Assembly (NCBI GenBank): GCA_020630015.1
Contig: JAHDCF010000005.1
Span: forward strand, 53,448-117,447
DNA: 64,000 nucleotides
Direction of reading: 5' to 3'
From: Planktomarina sp.
GTDB lineage: Bacteria > Pseudomonadota > Alphaproteobacteria > Rhodobacterales > Rhodobacteraceae
A program made the position numbers and the translations under genes. The notes under the pieces were generated by a model. The model had not been told where the DNA came from, did not search any database, and was given only the letters and a program-made list of their open reading frames with translations. Positions 56,290-64,000 of the stretch are shown piece by piece (the first letter of the stretch is position 1; each line of letters starts with the position of its first letter).

Positions 56290-56523
56290 ATGTTGAAGTT
56301 TCTTTTCGGGGGCCGCTCCAAAATTTCAAAGGTAACGCAACGTGAAAGCGTTGAGGCACTTTTGGCAGATTTGAATTCAATTCTGGTACAAATGTCGGAT
56401 AAGCCCAAAGTCGTGATCGACCCGAACACGGGCGTGATTGATTTGGAATTGCCTGAACAAATGCCGGACGAGGCACTGGCGCTGCCGGCCCCAGAGGACA
56501 AAAAAGAAGATACTGCGGCGTAA
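56290..56523 (+). CDS. small hypothetical protein
   Basis: I do not recognise this protein. 77 residues, ATG at 56290 after an AGGAG site at ideal spacing. A basic N-terminus (MLKFLFGGRSKISK) is followed by a short predicted helix (VEALLADLNSILVQM), a strand-rich part (KVVIDPNTGVIDLELP) and an acidic Pro/Ala tail. No signal peptide or membrane helix. It ends six bases before the convergent erpA stop. The good ribosome site supports it being real. Confidence 0.7.
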   Translation: MLKFLFGGRSKISKVTQRESVEALLADLNSILVQMSDKPKVVIDPNTGVIDLELPEQMPDEALALPAPEDKKEDTAA

Positions 56524-56529
56524 GCCTGC

Positions 56530-56856
56530 TTATATCGAAAAGGATGTTCCGCATCCGCAAGATGCTGTGGCGTTCGGATTGTTGATGACAAATCGGGCGC
56601 CAATCAACTCTTCTGAAAAGTCGATCGTAGCATCAGCCAAAAAGGGCAGGGAAACGGAATCGATCACCACTGTTTCACCAGCGCCCGTCAACTTTAGATC
56701 ATCTTCTTTGGCTTCATCCAAATCAATTTCATACTGAAATCCAGAGCAACCGCCGCCTTCAACGGCGACGCGCAACACCTTTCCGTTTTCGGACGCGCCA
56801 ATTTCGGCAAGACGTTCAAATGCGCGTTCTGTGACCTTTGGTGGAAGCGTAAGCAT
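56530..56856 (-). CDS. erpA: iron-sulfur cluster insertion protein ErpA
   Basis: A-type carrier of 108 residues that delivers [4Fe-4S] clusters to apoproteins. The three conserved cluster-binding cysteines are present: Cys37 (EGGGCSGFQY), and Cys100 and Cys102 in SCGCGTSFSI at the C-terminus. Length is as expected. The ATG at 56856 has GGAG nine bases upstream; alternatives at 56877 or 56946 add residues without homology, and the last overlaps dgt. Divergent from dgt. Confidence 0.93.
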   Translation of the reverse strand: MLTLPPKVTERAFERLAEIGASENGKVLRVAVEGGGCSGFQYEIDLDEAKEDDLKLTGAGETVVIDSVSLPFLADATIDFSEELIGARFVINNPNATASCGCGTSFSI

Positions 56857-56927
56857 GCAAAATTGCTCCGATGACATTTCAGTCTTATGGATATAGGAAG
56901 CATTCAGGCAGTCAACAAGGCGAATGA

Positions 56928-58064
56928 ATGCAGGCAACATTTGCACAAAAAGGCACCGAGAGCCGGGGTCGGCAGTATGACGAGGCGGAAAGCCGTCACA
57001 GATCTTGTTTTCAACGTGATCGCGATCGGATCATACACAGCAGTGCGTTTCGACGATTGAAGCACAAAACCCAGGTCTTCGTGGAACACGAGGGGGACTA
57101 TTTTCGAACACGGCTCACCCATTCCATTGAGGTTGCGCAGGTCGCGCGCACATTGGCTGTTGCTTTGGGGTTGAACCAAGAATTAAGCGAAGCAGTGGCA
57201 TTGGCACATGATCTTGGGCATCCGCCATTTGGGCACACGGGTGAAGATGCCTTAAACGATTTGATGCAAGGGCATGGCGGGTTTGATCACAACGCACAGG
57301 CCCTTCGAATTGTCACCCATATGGAACGGCATTATGCGCAATTTGATGGGTTGAACCTGACTTGGGAAACCTTGGAAGGCATTGCAAAGCACAATGGCCC
57401 TGTGGTCGGGGATGTTCCCCCATCATTGTTGGAATTCAACCAACGCTATGATTTGGAACTTCATACGTTTGCCAGTGCAGAAGCACAGGTGGCCGCGCTT
57501 TCGGATGATATTGCCTATAATAACCACGATCTAATGGATGGATTGCGGGCCGGATTGTTTACCGATGATCAAGCAGCGGAATTGCCGCAGTTGGGCCGGG
57601 CATACAGAGAGGTCGACAAAAAATATGTCGGGCTTTCTGGAAAACGACGCCGTCATGAGGCATTGCGTCGTGTTTTTGGTGCCATGGTTGAAGATGTTCT
57701 TCATACGTCATCTCAATTGTTAAACCGTTCGAACGTGGCGTCGGCGCAAGATGTGCGCAATTCCGATCGGTCATTGGTCAGGTTTTCACCATCAATGTGG
57801 ACGGACTTGAAAGAAATTCGTGCCTTTTTGTTCGCCGAAATGTACCGTGCGCCCCGTGTTGTGGCGCAACGCACCCATGCGGAAAGGGTTGTTCGCGATC
57901 TTTTTGCACACTTTATGAAACATCCCGAACGAATGCCGGAAGGGTGGCAAGGTGCGGCAACAAAAGATTGTGAAAACGTCGCGCGCCATGTGACAGATTA
58001 CATCGCGGGAATGACAGATCGGTTTGCCTTGCAAGTTCATGCAATTTTGCCTGAAATGATCTGA
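56928..58064 (+). CDS. dgt: deoxyguanosinetriphosphate triphosphohydrolase-like protein
   Basis: HD-domain enzyme of 378 residues that cleaves dNTPs to deoxynucleoside and triphosphate. The N-terminal signature is FQRDRDRIIHSSAFRRLKHKTQV. Metal ligands are His65 (RLTHSIEVA), His94-Asp95 (ALAHDLGHPPFGHTGED), and a later Asp in SDDIAYNNHD. This is the type 2 subfamily common in Alphaproteobacteria. The stop is followed immediately (no gap) by the ATG of the ArgS-like gene. Confidence 0.95.
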   Translation: MQATFAQKGTESRGRQYDEAESRHRSCFQRDRDRIIHSSAFRRLKHKTQVFVEHEGDYFRTRLTHSIEVAQVARTLAVALGLNQELSEAVALAHDLGHPPFGHTGEDALNDLMQGHGGFDHNAQALRIVTHMERHYAQFDGLNLTWETLEGIAKHNGPVVGDVPPSLLEFNQRYDLELHTFASAEAQVAALSDDIAYNNHDLMDGLRAGLFTDDQAAELPQLGRAYREVDKKYVGLSGKRRRHEALRRVFGAMVEDVLHTSSQLLNRSNVASAQDVRNSDRSLVRFSPSMWTDLKEIRAFLFAEMYRAPRVVAQRTHAERVVRDLFAHFMKHPERMPEGWQGAATKDCENVARHVTDYIAGMTDRFALQVHAILPEMI

Positions 58065-59252
58065 ATGCAGCGTCGAAAAAACCAATTTGCATCACCTTTG
58101 GCTGCGGCACGCGCCATTTTTACGGACACCTGCCAAGAAAAATACGGAATTAATTTCGATGAATTGCACATGTCCCCCGCGCGGGAGGTTGGCTTTGGCC
58201 ATGTGACAACCAATGCGGCTTTTGGGATCGGCCGTCAGGTGGGTTTGCCGGCACGGCAGGTCGGGGAACAGATTTCAAAAGAGCTTCGCAAACATCCCCT
58301 TATTAACGATGCCCGTTCGGCGGGGCCGGGATTTATCAATATTCGATTTGAATTCGATTGTGTGGCGCATTGGTTAGCTGCGCTGCTCAACAAGGAATTT
58401 GGTTGCGAAAACGAATTCGAAAGTCATCCCCCAATAAATGTCACATGCTTTGTTTGTGAACAGTCTGAACGATTTTCATCCCTGCGAACCGAATGGATCG
58501 CCCATGCAATGACCAATATCCTCAACGCTCAAGGGGCAAATGTGCAGTTCAAAAGGGGTGGCAATGGCCTTGTCTGGCGATTATTTGAAGACATACATGC
58601 GCATGCTTCGCCAGAAAGCAACATTACCTTTTGCGAACAGGCCATTGATATACCTTCAGAAAGTAAAGATTACTTGGGTGAGAAGCATTGTTTGAAGATT
58701 GTTCAAAATGAACGTGCAGATTTTGAATTATCTTCAAAAGAAAACCGCGATCCGAATTGGGCATCCATCAAGTTTGCGGCACTGTTACGCCCCCACACAA
58801 AGCCAGTTGGCAACAGGACAGATGTTTCAAAGGAGATCGAATTTCTTTTTGATCTTCGACCTCAAATTTTACGTATCCTTAACGTTTCTTCGGTGCGTTC
58901 TTTGACTGATGCAGAGACCGATTTTATCGAAGGTGCTGATTTGAGTAGCATGGGAGAGGCAGAGCTGGCGGTTTTGTCCAAGGCCTTTGCGTTCAGCCAT
59001 GTTTTGCGTGTGTCTGTCTGGAAATACGACGTCAGTCACTTGGCGAGGTATCTGGTGGAATTGGCGCGTTTGACGCACCGAATGTTGCAGGGATGGAGGC
59101 GGTTGAACTTTATCAACATGCAAAAAGAAGACAATCTTGCCACAAATCCGGCGAAACAAGCGATCTTAAGTGCTGTTTTTGTTGTTATTTCTGAAGGATT
59201 TGGTATTCTTGATGTTGATCCTGTACCTAAAAATAAAAAAGCAGGGCACTAA
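58065..59252 (+). CDS. arginyl-tRNA synthetase-like protein without synthetase signature motifs
   Basis: Intact 395-codon gene at the usual argS position (dgt-argS-SPOR-nagZ-scpAB). Residues 10-112 match the ArgS N-terminal domain (AGPGFINIRF, VTTNAAFGIGRQVG). Residues 124-250 align with the catalytic core but are about half its length. The stretch FVCEQSERFSSLRTEW stands where ArgS has SANPTGPxHVGHxR, and ELSSKENRD where it has KMSKR, so ATP-binding signatures are gone. Residues 258-388 resemble the DALR anticodon-binding domain (HLARYLVELARLTHRML, VVISEGFGILDVDPV). It should not charge tRNA; it may bind tRNA or be decaying. It starts directly after the dgt stop, suggesting coupled translation. 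Confidence 0.8.
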   Translation: MQRRKNQFASPLAAARAIFTDTCQEKYGINFDELHMSPAREVGFGHVTTNAAFGIGRQVGLPARQVGEQISKELRKHPLINDARSAGPGFINIRFEFDCVAHWLAALLNKEFGCENEFESHPPINVTCFVCEQSERFSSLRTEWIAHAMTNILNAQGANVQFKRGGNGLVWRLFEDIHAHASPESNITFCEQAIDIPSESKDYLGEKHCLKIVQNERADFELSSKENRDPNWASIKFAALLRPHTKPVGNRTDVSKEIEFLFDLRPQILRILNVSSVRSLTDAETDFIEGADLSSMGEAELAVLSKAFAFSHVLRVSVWKYDVSHLARYLVELARLTHRMLQGWRRLNFINMQKEDNLATNPAKQAILSAVFVVISEGFGILDVDPVPKNKKAGH

Positions 59253-59308
59253 AGAGGCAGTTTCAAGAAACCGGTGGGCGATACAGACCCCCGGGCAGTG
59301 AGGCAAAA

Positions 59309-60184
59309 ATGGCAAATGCGACCTATGGGGCGCACACGGGCGGGGAAGATTCTCGTGGCCCGGCACAATACGCAAATATTGTGGGCGCAGCGATTTCGTT
59401 GGCGGTGTTTATTGGAATTTCTGGTTGGGCGGTAAAGACGATGTTGCGAGACGCATCTGGCGTGCCCACCGTGCGTGCAATGGAAGGGCCCATGACCGTG
59501 CGCCCTGATGATCCGGGGGGTGTGGAAGCTGCGCATCTGGGATTATCCGTTAATCGTGTAAGTGGCACCTCTGAGGTTGCTGAAACACCAGCGGTGCAAT
59601 TAGCGCCGCAACCTGATGTTTTGGCGGAAGAGGATGTTGCAGGTGCGCTGTTGGCCGCAGATCGGCCAGAGGCGCGTCCAGCCGTGTTTGCAAATGAAAC
59701 CCAAGATCAACTAGTTCAGGCGGCCGTTGCGGATGCATTGCAAGCCACCGACCTTGAGGCAACATCCGGTGTCGCGCAGGTGGGCGTTCCGGTTGCGCAT
59801 CTAAGGCCGCGCGGGCGACCGCAAGGTTTGGTCCGTGCGTCTGTTGCTGCTTCAGCGCCTCAAGCCGCACCGGCGGCAGCGCCTGCGCAAGTGGTGGAGG
59901 CCGCAGCTCAAACCCCTGTTAACACCGTTCCGGCGGGCACAAGATTGGCGCAATTGGGCGCCTATGAATCCCGTGCATTGGCAGAACGAGAGTGGCTTCG
60001 GATTTCAGGCAAAAACGCTAATTTTTTCACTGGTAAAACACATGTTGTCCAAGAGGCATCTAAGAACGGTAAGTTATTTTATCGTTTGCGTGTTGTCGGG
60101 TTTTCAGATGCATCAGATGCGCGTCGCTTCTGCTCGGCTTTGATTTCTAAGAATCTCGCGTGTTATCCGGTTGTTATGCGGTAA
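59309..60184 (+). CDS. SPOR domain protein
   Basis: Inner-membrane protein of 291 residues with one transmembrane helix (about 24-46), a periplasmic Ala/Pro/Glu-rich linker (about 50-205), and a C-terminal SPOR domain (about 208-290, RLAQLGAYESRALAEREW, ending FCSALISKNLACYPVVMR). SPOR domains bind denuded glycan strands at division sites. The ATG at 59309 follows a GTGAGGCAAAA stretch. The stop overlaps the nagZ start by one base (TAATG), linking it to peptidoglycan recycling. Confidence 0.88.
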   Translation: MANATYGAHTGGEDSRGPAQYANIVGAAISLAVFIGISGWAVKTMLRDASGVPTVRAMEGPMTVRPDDPGGVEAAHLGLSVNRVSGTSEVAETPAVQLAPQPDVLAEEDVAGALLAADRPEARPAVFANETQDQLVQAAVADALQATDLEATSGVAQVGVPVAHLRPRGRPQGLVRASVAASAPQAAPAAAPAQVVEAAAQTPVNTVPAGTRLAQLGAYESRALAEREWLRISGKNANFFTGKTHVVQEASKNGKLFYRLRVVGFSDASDARRFCSALISKNLACYPVVMR

Positions 60185-61182
60185 TGGACCTTTCGAAGTG
60201 TCGCAGCCTGATTTTAGGGTGTGCAGGGCTGAAGTTAACATCAGATGAGGTGGCATTCTTTAAGGATGCGAACCCACTTGGGTTCATTCTTTTTGCCCGT
60301 AATGTTCAGGATCCAGAGCAGCTTTCAAATTTAACGGCTCAGATGCGTTCCGCCGTGGGTTGGAATGCGCCCGTTTTAATTGATCAAGAAGGCGGGCGCG
60401 TTCAAAGGATGCGTGCGCCAAACTGGCCAGAATATCCTGCCGCCTTGGATCATTCGGGCTGCAACGAACACGCGCGCAGTTTTTGGTTGCGTGGTCGTCT
60501 AATTGCGCATGATTTGAATGGGGTTGGCATCGATGTAAATTGCGCGCCATTGGCAGATATTGCCCGAAGTGAAACACATCCCTTTTTGAAAAATCGATGT
60601 TACGGGACAACTGTGGAACAAGTGCGCGCAAATGCGCAGGCGATGATCGATGGGCAAAACGATGGCGGCGTCGCCTCCGTTTTTAAGCATATTCCTGGCC
60701 ATGGTTTGGGAACCGTCGACAGCCACAAATCATTGCCAACGGTGACACAGTCGCATGAAATCCTATCTCAGCAAGACTTTGCCGCATTTCGTAGTTTGAC
60801 AGACGTACATATGGGAATGACAGCCCATATTGTGTATTCTGAAATTGATGATGAATATCCTGCAACGCAATCAACAACCATGATCGATATTATTCGTTCT
60901 GAAATTGGATTTGATGGCCTTTTGATGACAGACGATCTATCGATGAATGCCCTTAAGGGGGATGTTGTGACCCGGTGCCGCGCCTCTTTGGACGCGGGTT
61001 GTGATATTGGTTTGCATTGCAATGGGGACATGACAGAGATGGTTTCTTTGGCAAATTCGACCCCAATGTTGTCAAAATCTGCAGTTGCGCGCGCAGAACG
61101 CGCCTTGCAAGCACGGCGAGGCGTACAAGACGTTGACATTGAAGCTTTGAAAGCTGAATTTCACACCCTTACCGGGGGTTGA
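60184..61182 (+). CDS. nagZ: beta-N-acetylhexosaminidase NagZ
   Basis: Cytoplasmic GH3 enzyme of 332 residues that removes GlcNAc from anhydro-muropeptides during peptidoglycan recycling. Motifs are LIDQEGGRVQRMRAP (about 68-82), the catalytic His loop KHIPGHGLGTVDSHK (about 167-181), MTAHIVYSEID and the nucleophile Asp in TDDLSMNAL (about 248-256). ATG at 60184 overlaps the SPOR stop by one base. The kinase AnmK for the next sugar is also in this window. Confidence 0.94.
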   Translation: MDLSKCRSLILGCAGLKLTSDEVAFFKDANPLGFILFARNVQDPEQLSNLTAQMRSAVGWNAPVLIDQEGGRVQRMRAPNWPEYPAALDHSGCNEHARSFWLRGRLIAHDLNGVGIDVNCAPLADIARSETHPFLKNRCYGTTVEQVRANAQAMIDGQNDGGVASVFKHIPGHGLGTVDSHKSLPTVTQSHEILSQQDFAAFRSLTDVHMGMTAHIVYSEIDDEYPATQSTTMIDIIRSEIGFDGLLMTDDLSMNALKGDVVTRCRASLDAGCDIGLHCNGDMTEMVSLANSTPMLSKSAVARAERALQARRGVQDVDIEALKAEFHTLTGG

Positions 61183-61185
61183 TCC

Positions 61186-61974
61186 ATGCAAGATGCCGAC
61201 AGTTTTGTATCAGGTGATGTGGCAGAACGGGTTGCCGCAGAAACGCTGATCGTTGATGTTGACGGGTTCGAAGGGCCGCTTGATCTTTTGTTGACTTTGT
61301 CGCGCACACAAAAGGTGGATTTGCGCAAAGTATCTGTTTTGCAATTGGCGGTTCAATATCTTGCGTTTGTTGAAAAAGCCAAAGAGTTGCGGATTGAACT
61401 GGCGGCAGATTATCTTGTGATGGCGGCTTGGCTTGCCTTTTTGAAGTCAAGGTTGCTGTTGCCACCTGATCCAACGGAAGAGGGGCCCACAGGTGAAGAA
61501 CTGGCCGCACATCTTGCGTTTCAGTTGGAACGTTTGCAGGCCATGCGGGATGTGGCGGCACGTCTGATGGGGCGTGATCGATTGGGGCGCGAACGGTTTG
61601 TGCGCGGCATCACCCAAGATGTGACCCATCGAAAGGTGATTACCTACACCGCCACGCTTTTGGATTTGATGCAGGGTTATGCACGCATCCGCACAAAAGA
61701 CGAGTTTCGACCATTTGTCATGGACCGTGAGGCGGTTCTGACCATGGAACAGGCTTTGGACAATCTTCGTGGAATGATTGGCTTTGCTGGTGATTGGACT
61801 GATTTGATCTCATATTTGCCAGACGGATGGTCCGCCGACCCCAAAAAACGAAGGTCGGCCACCGCCGCCACTTTTGCCGCAACATTGGAATTGGCGAAAG
61901 AAGGACGCATCGAATTGCGACAAGACGATACGTTTTCAAAGATTGAAATAAGAAAAAGGCAGCCTGATGTCTGA
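61186..61974 (+). CDS. scpA: segregation and condensation protein A
   Basis: Kleisin subunit of the SMC condensin complex, 262 residues. The N-terminal helix motif FEGPLDLLLTLSRTQKVDLRKVSVLQLAVQYL (about 26-58) contacts the SMC neck, and the C-terminal winged-helix part lies at about 215-255. A middle region contains the PPDPTEEGPTGEELAAHLAFQLERL stretch. It overlaps scpB by eight bases, three bases after nagZ. Confidence 0.94.
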   Translation: MQDADSFVSGDVAERVAAETLIVDVDGFEGPLDLLLTLSRTQKVDLRKVSVLQLAVQYLAFVEKAKELRIELAADYLVMAAWLAFLKSRLLLPPDPTEEGPTGEELAAHLAFQLERLQAMRDVAARLMGRDRLGRERFVRGITQDVTHRKVITYTATLLDLMQGYARIRTKDEFRPFVMDREAVLTMEQALDNLRGMIGFAGDWTDLISYLPDGWSADPKKRRSATAATFAATLELAKEGRIELRQDDTFSKIEIRKRQPDV

Positions 61975-62626
61975 AAACAAAGAAGACAGCTTATTCGAAG
62001 CGCCGCCGCTTGCCGAACAAGAGCGCATGCTTGAGGCGATTTTATTTGCTTCTGCAGAACCTGTTTCATTGGCTGAACTTGCGGGACGAATGCCCCATGG
62101 TTCATCCCCGTCAGAGGCAATGGTCCTGCTGCAAAAGCGATATGAAGGCCGGGGTGTTCAGGTTGCCAAGATCGGTCAGGCATATGCCTTCCGCACGGCC
62201 GCGGATTTGGCGTTTTTGATGCGCCGGGAAACGGTTGAAACCCGAAAACTGTCACGTGCGGCCATCGAAACACTTGCGATTGTGGCATACCACCAACCCG
62301 CCACGCGGGCAGAGATCGAAGAAATTCGGGGTGTTGCTGTAAGCCGCGGGACAATTGACCAGTTGCTTGAGCTGGATTGGATCCGTTTGGGGCGCCGAAG
62401 GCAAACTCCTGGACGGCCGGTCACTTTTATTGTGACGGAACACTTCCTAGATCATTTTGGACTAGAAAGCGCACGGGACTTGCCCGGCCTGAAAGAATTG
62501 AGAGCCGCTGGCCTTTTGGAGAATAGGCCGCCACCGGGCACGAAAGAAGAAGAAAGAGATCCTGGTGATCCCGATCAGGATGAATTGTTTGAAGACGAAG
62601 ACCCGCAAGAGGAGAGCGAAGAATGA
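61967..62626 (+). CDS. scpB: segregation and condensation protein B
   Basis: Dimeric winged-helix subunit of condensin, 219 residues. The core (about 15-180) has MLEAILFASAEPVSLAELA and LSRAAIETLAIVAYHQPATRAEIEEIRGVAVS, then GRPVTFIVTEHFLDHFGL. The C-terminal 40 residues are acidic (EEERDPGDPDQDELFEDEDPQ). The start overlaps scpA by eight bases, and the stop overlaps the next small gene by four bases (ATGA). Confidence 0.94.
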   Translation: MSENKEDSLFEAPPLAEQERMLEAILFASAEPVSLAELAGRMPHGSSPSEAMVLLQKRYEGRGVQVAKIGQAYAFRTAADLAFLMRRETVETRKLSRAAIETLAIVAYHQPATRAEIEEIRGVAVSRGTIDQLLELDWIRLGRRRQTPGRPVTFIVTEHFLDHFGLESARDLPGLKELRAAGLLENRPPPGTKEEERDPGDPDQDELFEDEDPQEESEE

Positions 62627-62826
62627 ATGGTATTTTGAATATGTTCATGCGCATGGCGATGCGGATGGTCATGCAAAAAGGAATTAACATGGCCGCGAAC
62701 AGCATGTCGCGACGCGGTAAACCCGATGAATATGAAGATGATATTGATCCACGCGGCCGCCCACAAAATGTTGACAAAAAGATGCGTCAACAGACACGCA
62801 TGACTAATCGGATGGGGCGCTTTTAA
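62623..62826 (+). CDS. small methionine-rich hypothetical protein after scpB
   Basis: 67 residues, family not recognised. The N-terminal 28 residues contain nine methionines in a helix-like pattern (MNGILNMFMRMAMRMVMQ), followed by a charged region with DEYEDDIDPRGRP and a basic end. It may be an amphipathic or membrane-associated helix. The ATG overlaps the scpB stop by four bases. The 3' end overlaps the convergent dcd gene by 23 bases. Confidence 0.75.
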   Translation: MNGILNMFMRMAMRMVMQKGINMAANSMSRRGKPDEYEDDIDPRGRPQNVDKKMRQQTRMTNRMGRF

Positions 62827-63886
62827 AGTGCTTTGAAAGTTTGAGGCCTTGTCCTTGGTAATTAGAAGAAATGCCCGCCCCATATAATTGATCGGGCGTT
62901 TCTTCCATGCGTTCGTACACCAGCCGGCCAACGACTTGCCCGTGTTCCAACACAAATGGGGATTCGTGACATCGCACCTCCAAGACACCGCGACTGCCGG
63001 CGCCACCTGCGGACGCATGGCCAAACCCCGGATCAAAGAACCCCGCATAATGAACGCGAAATTCCCCAACCATCGCAAGAAACGGGGCCATCTCAGCCGC
63101 GTATTCAGGCGGGATGGTCACTGCTTCGCGGCTGACAAGGATATAAAACGCGCCCGGATCCAGAATAATTTTTCCATTTGATGTCCGAACTTCTTCCCAA
63201 AAATCGCGGGGGTCGTAGTGGTTCAGTTTAGTAAGATCAATCACACCGGTGTGCGGTTTTGCACGATACCCGACCAAATCGTTTTGTGATCCGTCCAAAT
63301 CAACCGAAAACCCTAAGCCATTTTCAATAACAGGTGTTGTTGAAACCAATGGGGTGGATTTGTGCAGTTCTGCCAGTTCGGCATCTGACAAAATGGATTG
63401 ACCTTTGCGAAATCGAATTTGGTTTAATCGCAGATTTGGTTCCACCAAAACTGAAAATGACCTTGGACAAATCTCTGCGTAAAGGGGGCCATCATATCCG
63501 GCGGGCACACGATCAAATTCGGTGCCTTGATCGGTGATAACGCGTGTCAAAAGATCCAGCCGACCGGTTGATGACTTTGCATTTGCAACGGCCTGTACGT
63601 CTTTGGGAAGGCGCAAACCCTCTTTTAATGGCACAAGATAGACACAGCCTTTTTCCAATACCGCGCCATTGGTCAGGTCGATCTCATGCATGCCAAAATC
63701 GAGCAAGCGATCAGAGACCGATTTGTCATTTCCACACAAAAAAGAGGCGCGAATTCGATGGGCCGTATTCCCAAGCCTCAGATCAAGCGAGGCCGGTTGG
63801 ATTTGACCATCTACGATTGGATCGGACACATGAATTGATCCGTCTTGCAGCATACGTGCAATTGTTTGACTTGGCAGAACACCCAT
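62804..63886 (-). CDS. dcd: 2'-deoxycytidine 5'-triphosphate deaminase, double-length
   Basis: Deaminates dCTP to dUTP for thymidylate synthesis. The 360 residues are nearly twice the usual length of about 190 and appear to contain two dUTPase-like beta-barrel units: the N-terminal half (DGQIQPASLDLRLGNTAHRI, about 27-46) and the C-terminal half (AEMAPFLAMVGEFRVHYAGFFDPGFGHAS, about 263-291). The long form is known in Alphaproteobacteria. With dgt and nrdJ it makes a third dNTP-pool enzyme in this window. A tRNA gene lies upstream. Confidence 0.9.
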   Translation of the reverse strand: MGVLPSQTIARMLQDGSIHVSDPIVDGQIQPASLDLRLGNTAHRIRASFLCGNDKSVSDRLLDFGMHEIDLTNGAVLEKGCVYLVPLKEGLRLPKDVQAVANAKSSTGRLDLLTRVITDQGTEFDRVPAGYDGPLYAEICPRSFSVLVEPNLRLNQIRFRKGQSILSDAELAELHKSTPLVSTTPVIENGLGFSVDLDGSQNDLVGYRAKPHTGVIDLTKLNHYDPRDFWEEVRTSNGKIILDPGAFYILVSREAVTIPPEYAAEMAPFLAMVGEFRVHYAGFFDPGFGHASAGGAGSRGVLEVRCHESPFVLEHGQVVGRLVYERMEETPDQLYGAGISSNYQGQGLKLSKHFKSAPSD

Positions 63887-63900
63887 TTATCCGTTTCCCC

Positions 63901-63939
63901 AAAAAACATCACCGTCCACGCAATTGCGTAGGACGGTGG
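63901..63939 (-). terminator. intrinsic terminator of tRNA-Pro(GGG)
   Basis: On the minus strand a stem of ACCGTCC/GGACGGT (seven pairs, extendable by the palindrome ACGCAATTGCGT with one bulged base) lies just past the tRNA CCA end, and the sequence continues into six T. It lies between the tRNA and the dcd start. Confidence 0.82.
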
Positions 63940-63945
63940 TTTGTT

Positions 63946-64000
63946 TGGTCGGGCTAGCAGGACTTGAACCTGCGACCTTCCGTCCCCCAGACGGACGCGC
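63946..64000 (-). tRNA. tRNA-Pro (anticodon GGG), partial at right edge
   Basis: 55 bases of the 3' part are visible. The anticodon stem TCCGT/ACGGA encloses the loop CTGGGGG with anticodon GGG. The T-arm GCAGG-TTCAAGT-CCTGC, the acceptor 3' strand TAGCCCG, discriminator A and encoded CCA are all present. The D-arm and 5' acceptor strand (expected CGGGCTA) are outside the window. Confidence 0.93.

Overview
The window is a contiguous, gene-dense piece of chromosome from an alphaproteobacterium, almost certainly order Rhodobacterales (Roseobacter/Rhodobacter group). The evidence is the gene order trpE ... trpG-trpD-trpC-moaC-moeA-lexA beside comEC and gltX, a GTTC-N7-GTTC SOS box, a class II (B12-dependent) ribonucleotide reductase as a single large chain, a DksA with only one cysteine, a double-length dCTP deaminase, TRAP transporters, a glycoside hydrolase with RTX repeats, and the dgt-[argS position]-SPOR-nagZ-scpA-scpB run. 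Base composition looks close to 50% GC throughout, with no insertion sequence, prophage, CRISPR array or obvious island. Most neighbouring genes overlap by 1-8 bases or are separated by a few bases.

Layout. 1-8 kb: partial gltX, comEC, lexA with its SOS operator, then molybdopterin (moeA, moaC) and tryptophan genes (trpC, trpD, trpG). 8-19 kb: an envelope polysaccharide-deacetylase-like protein, trpE, a PpiD-like periplasmic foldase, an aminotransferase, tyrS, anmK, a cupin and enolase. 18-25 kb: an EamA exporter, a Fur/Mur regulator, a Na+/H+ antiporter, selO, a GNAT enzyme, purine salvage (nucleoside hydrolase, xanthine PRTase), fabI and pdxH. 25-31 kb: a double cold-shock-domain protein, a DUF192 protein, tRNA-Pro(TGG), and nrdJ with an NrdR-type box. 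31-35 kb: a Rieske oxygenase with a small overlapping gene, and the ilvBN acetolactate synthase operon, preceded by a leader peptide and attenuator. 35-42 kb: a Cache-type two-component system divergent from an unusually large TRAP transporter. 42-49 kb: leucyltransferase Bpt, small membrane proteins, YbaK, GlnE, an rRNA methyltransferase and a PIN protein. 49-56 kb: GH16-RTX hydrolase, a MoxR/DUF2927/VWA cluster, dksA and exonuclease III. 56-64 kb: erpA, dgt, an ArgS-like protein lacking the synthetase signature motifs, SPOR, nagZ, scpA, scpB, dcd and a partial tRNA-Pro(GGG).

The most notable item is the 395-codon gene between dgt and the SPOR gene. It has recognisable N-terminal and C-terminal (DALR) tRNA-binding regions of arginyl-tRNA synthetase, but the catalytic core is about half the usual length, and the HIGH and KMSK signatures are absent although the frame is open. 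It looks like a decommissioned or repurposed ArgS at the usual argS locus, which predicts a second, complete argS elsewhere in the genome. Second is a textbook ilv attenuator: a 16-residue leader peptide with seven Leu/Ile/Val residues, mutually exclusive RNA pairings and an intrinsic terminator. Also of interest are perfect palindromes between TRAP genes, tandem 18-bp repeats before the Rieske gene, and the DUF2927 lipoprotein inside the MoxR/VWA cluster.
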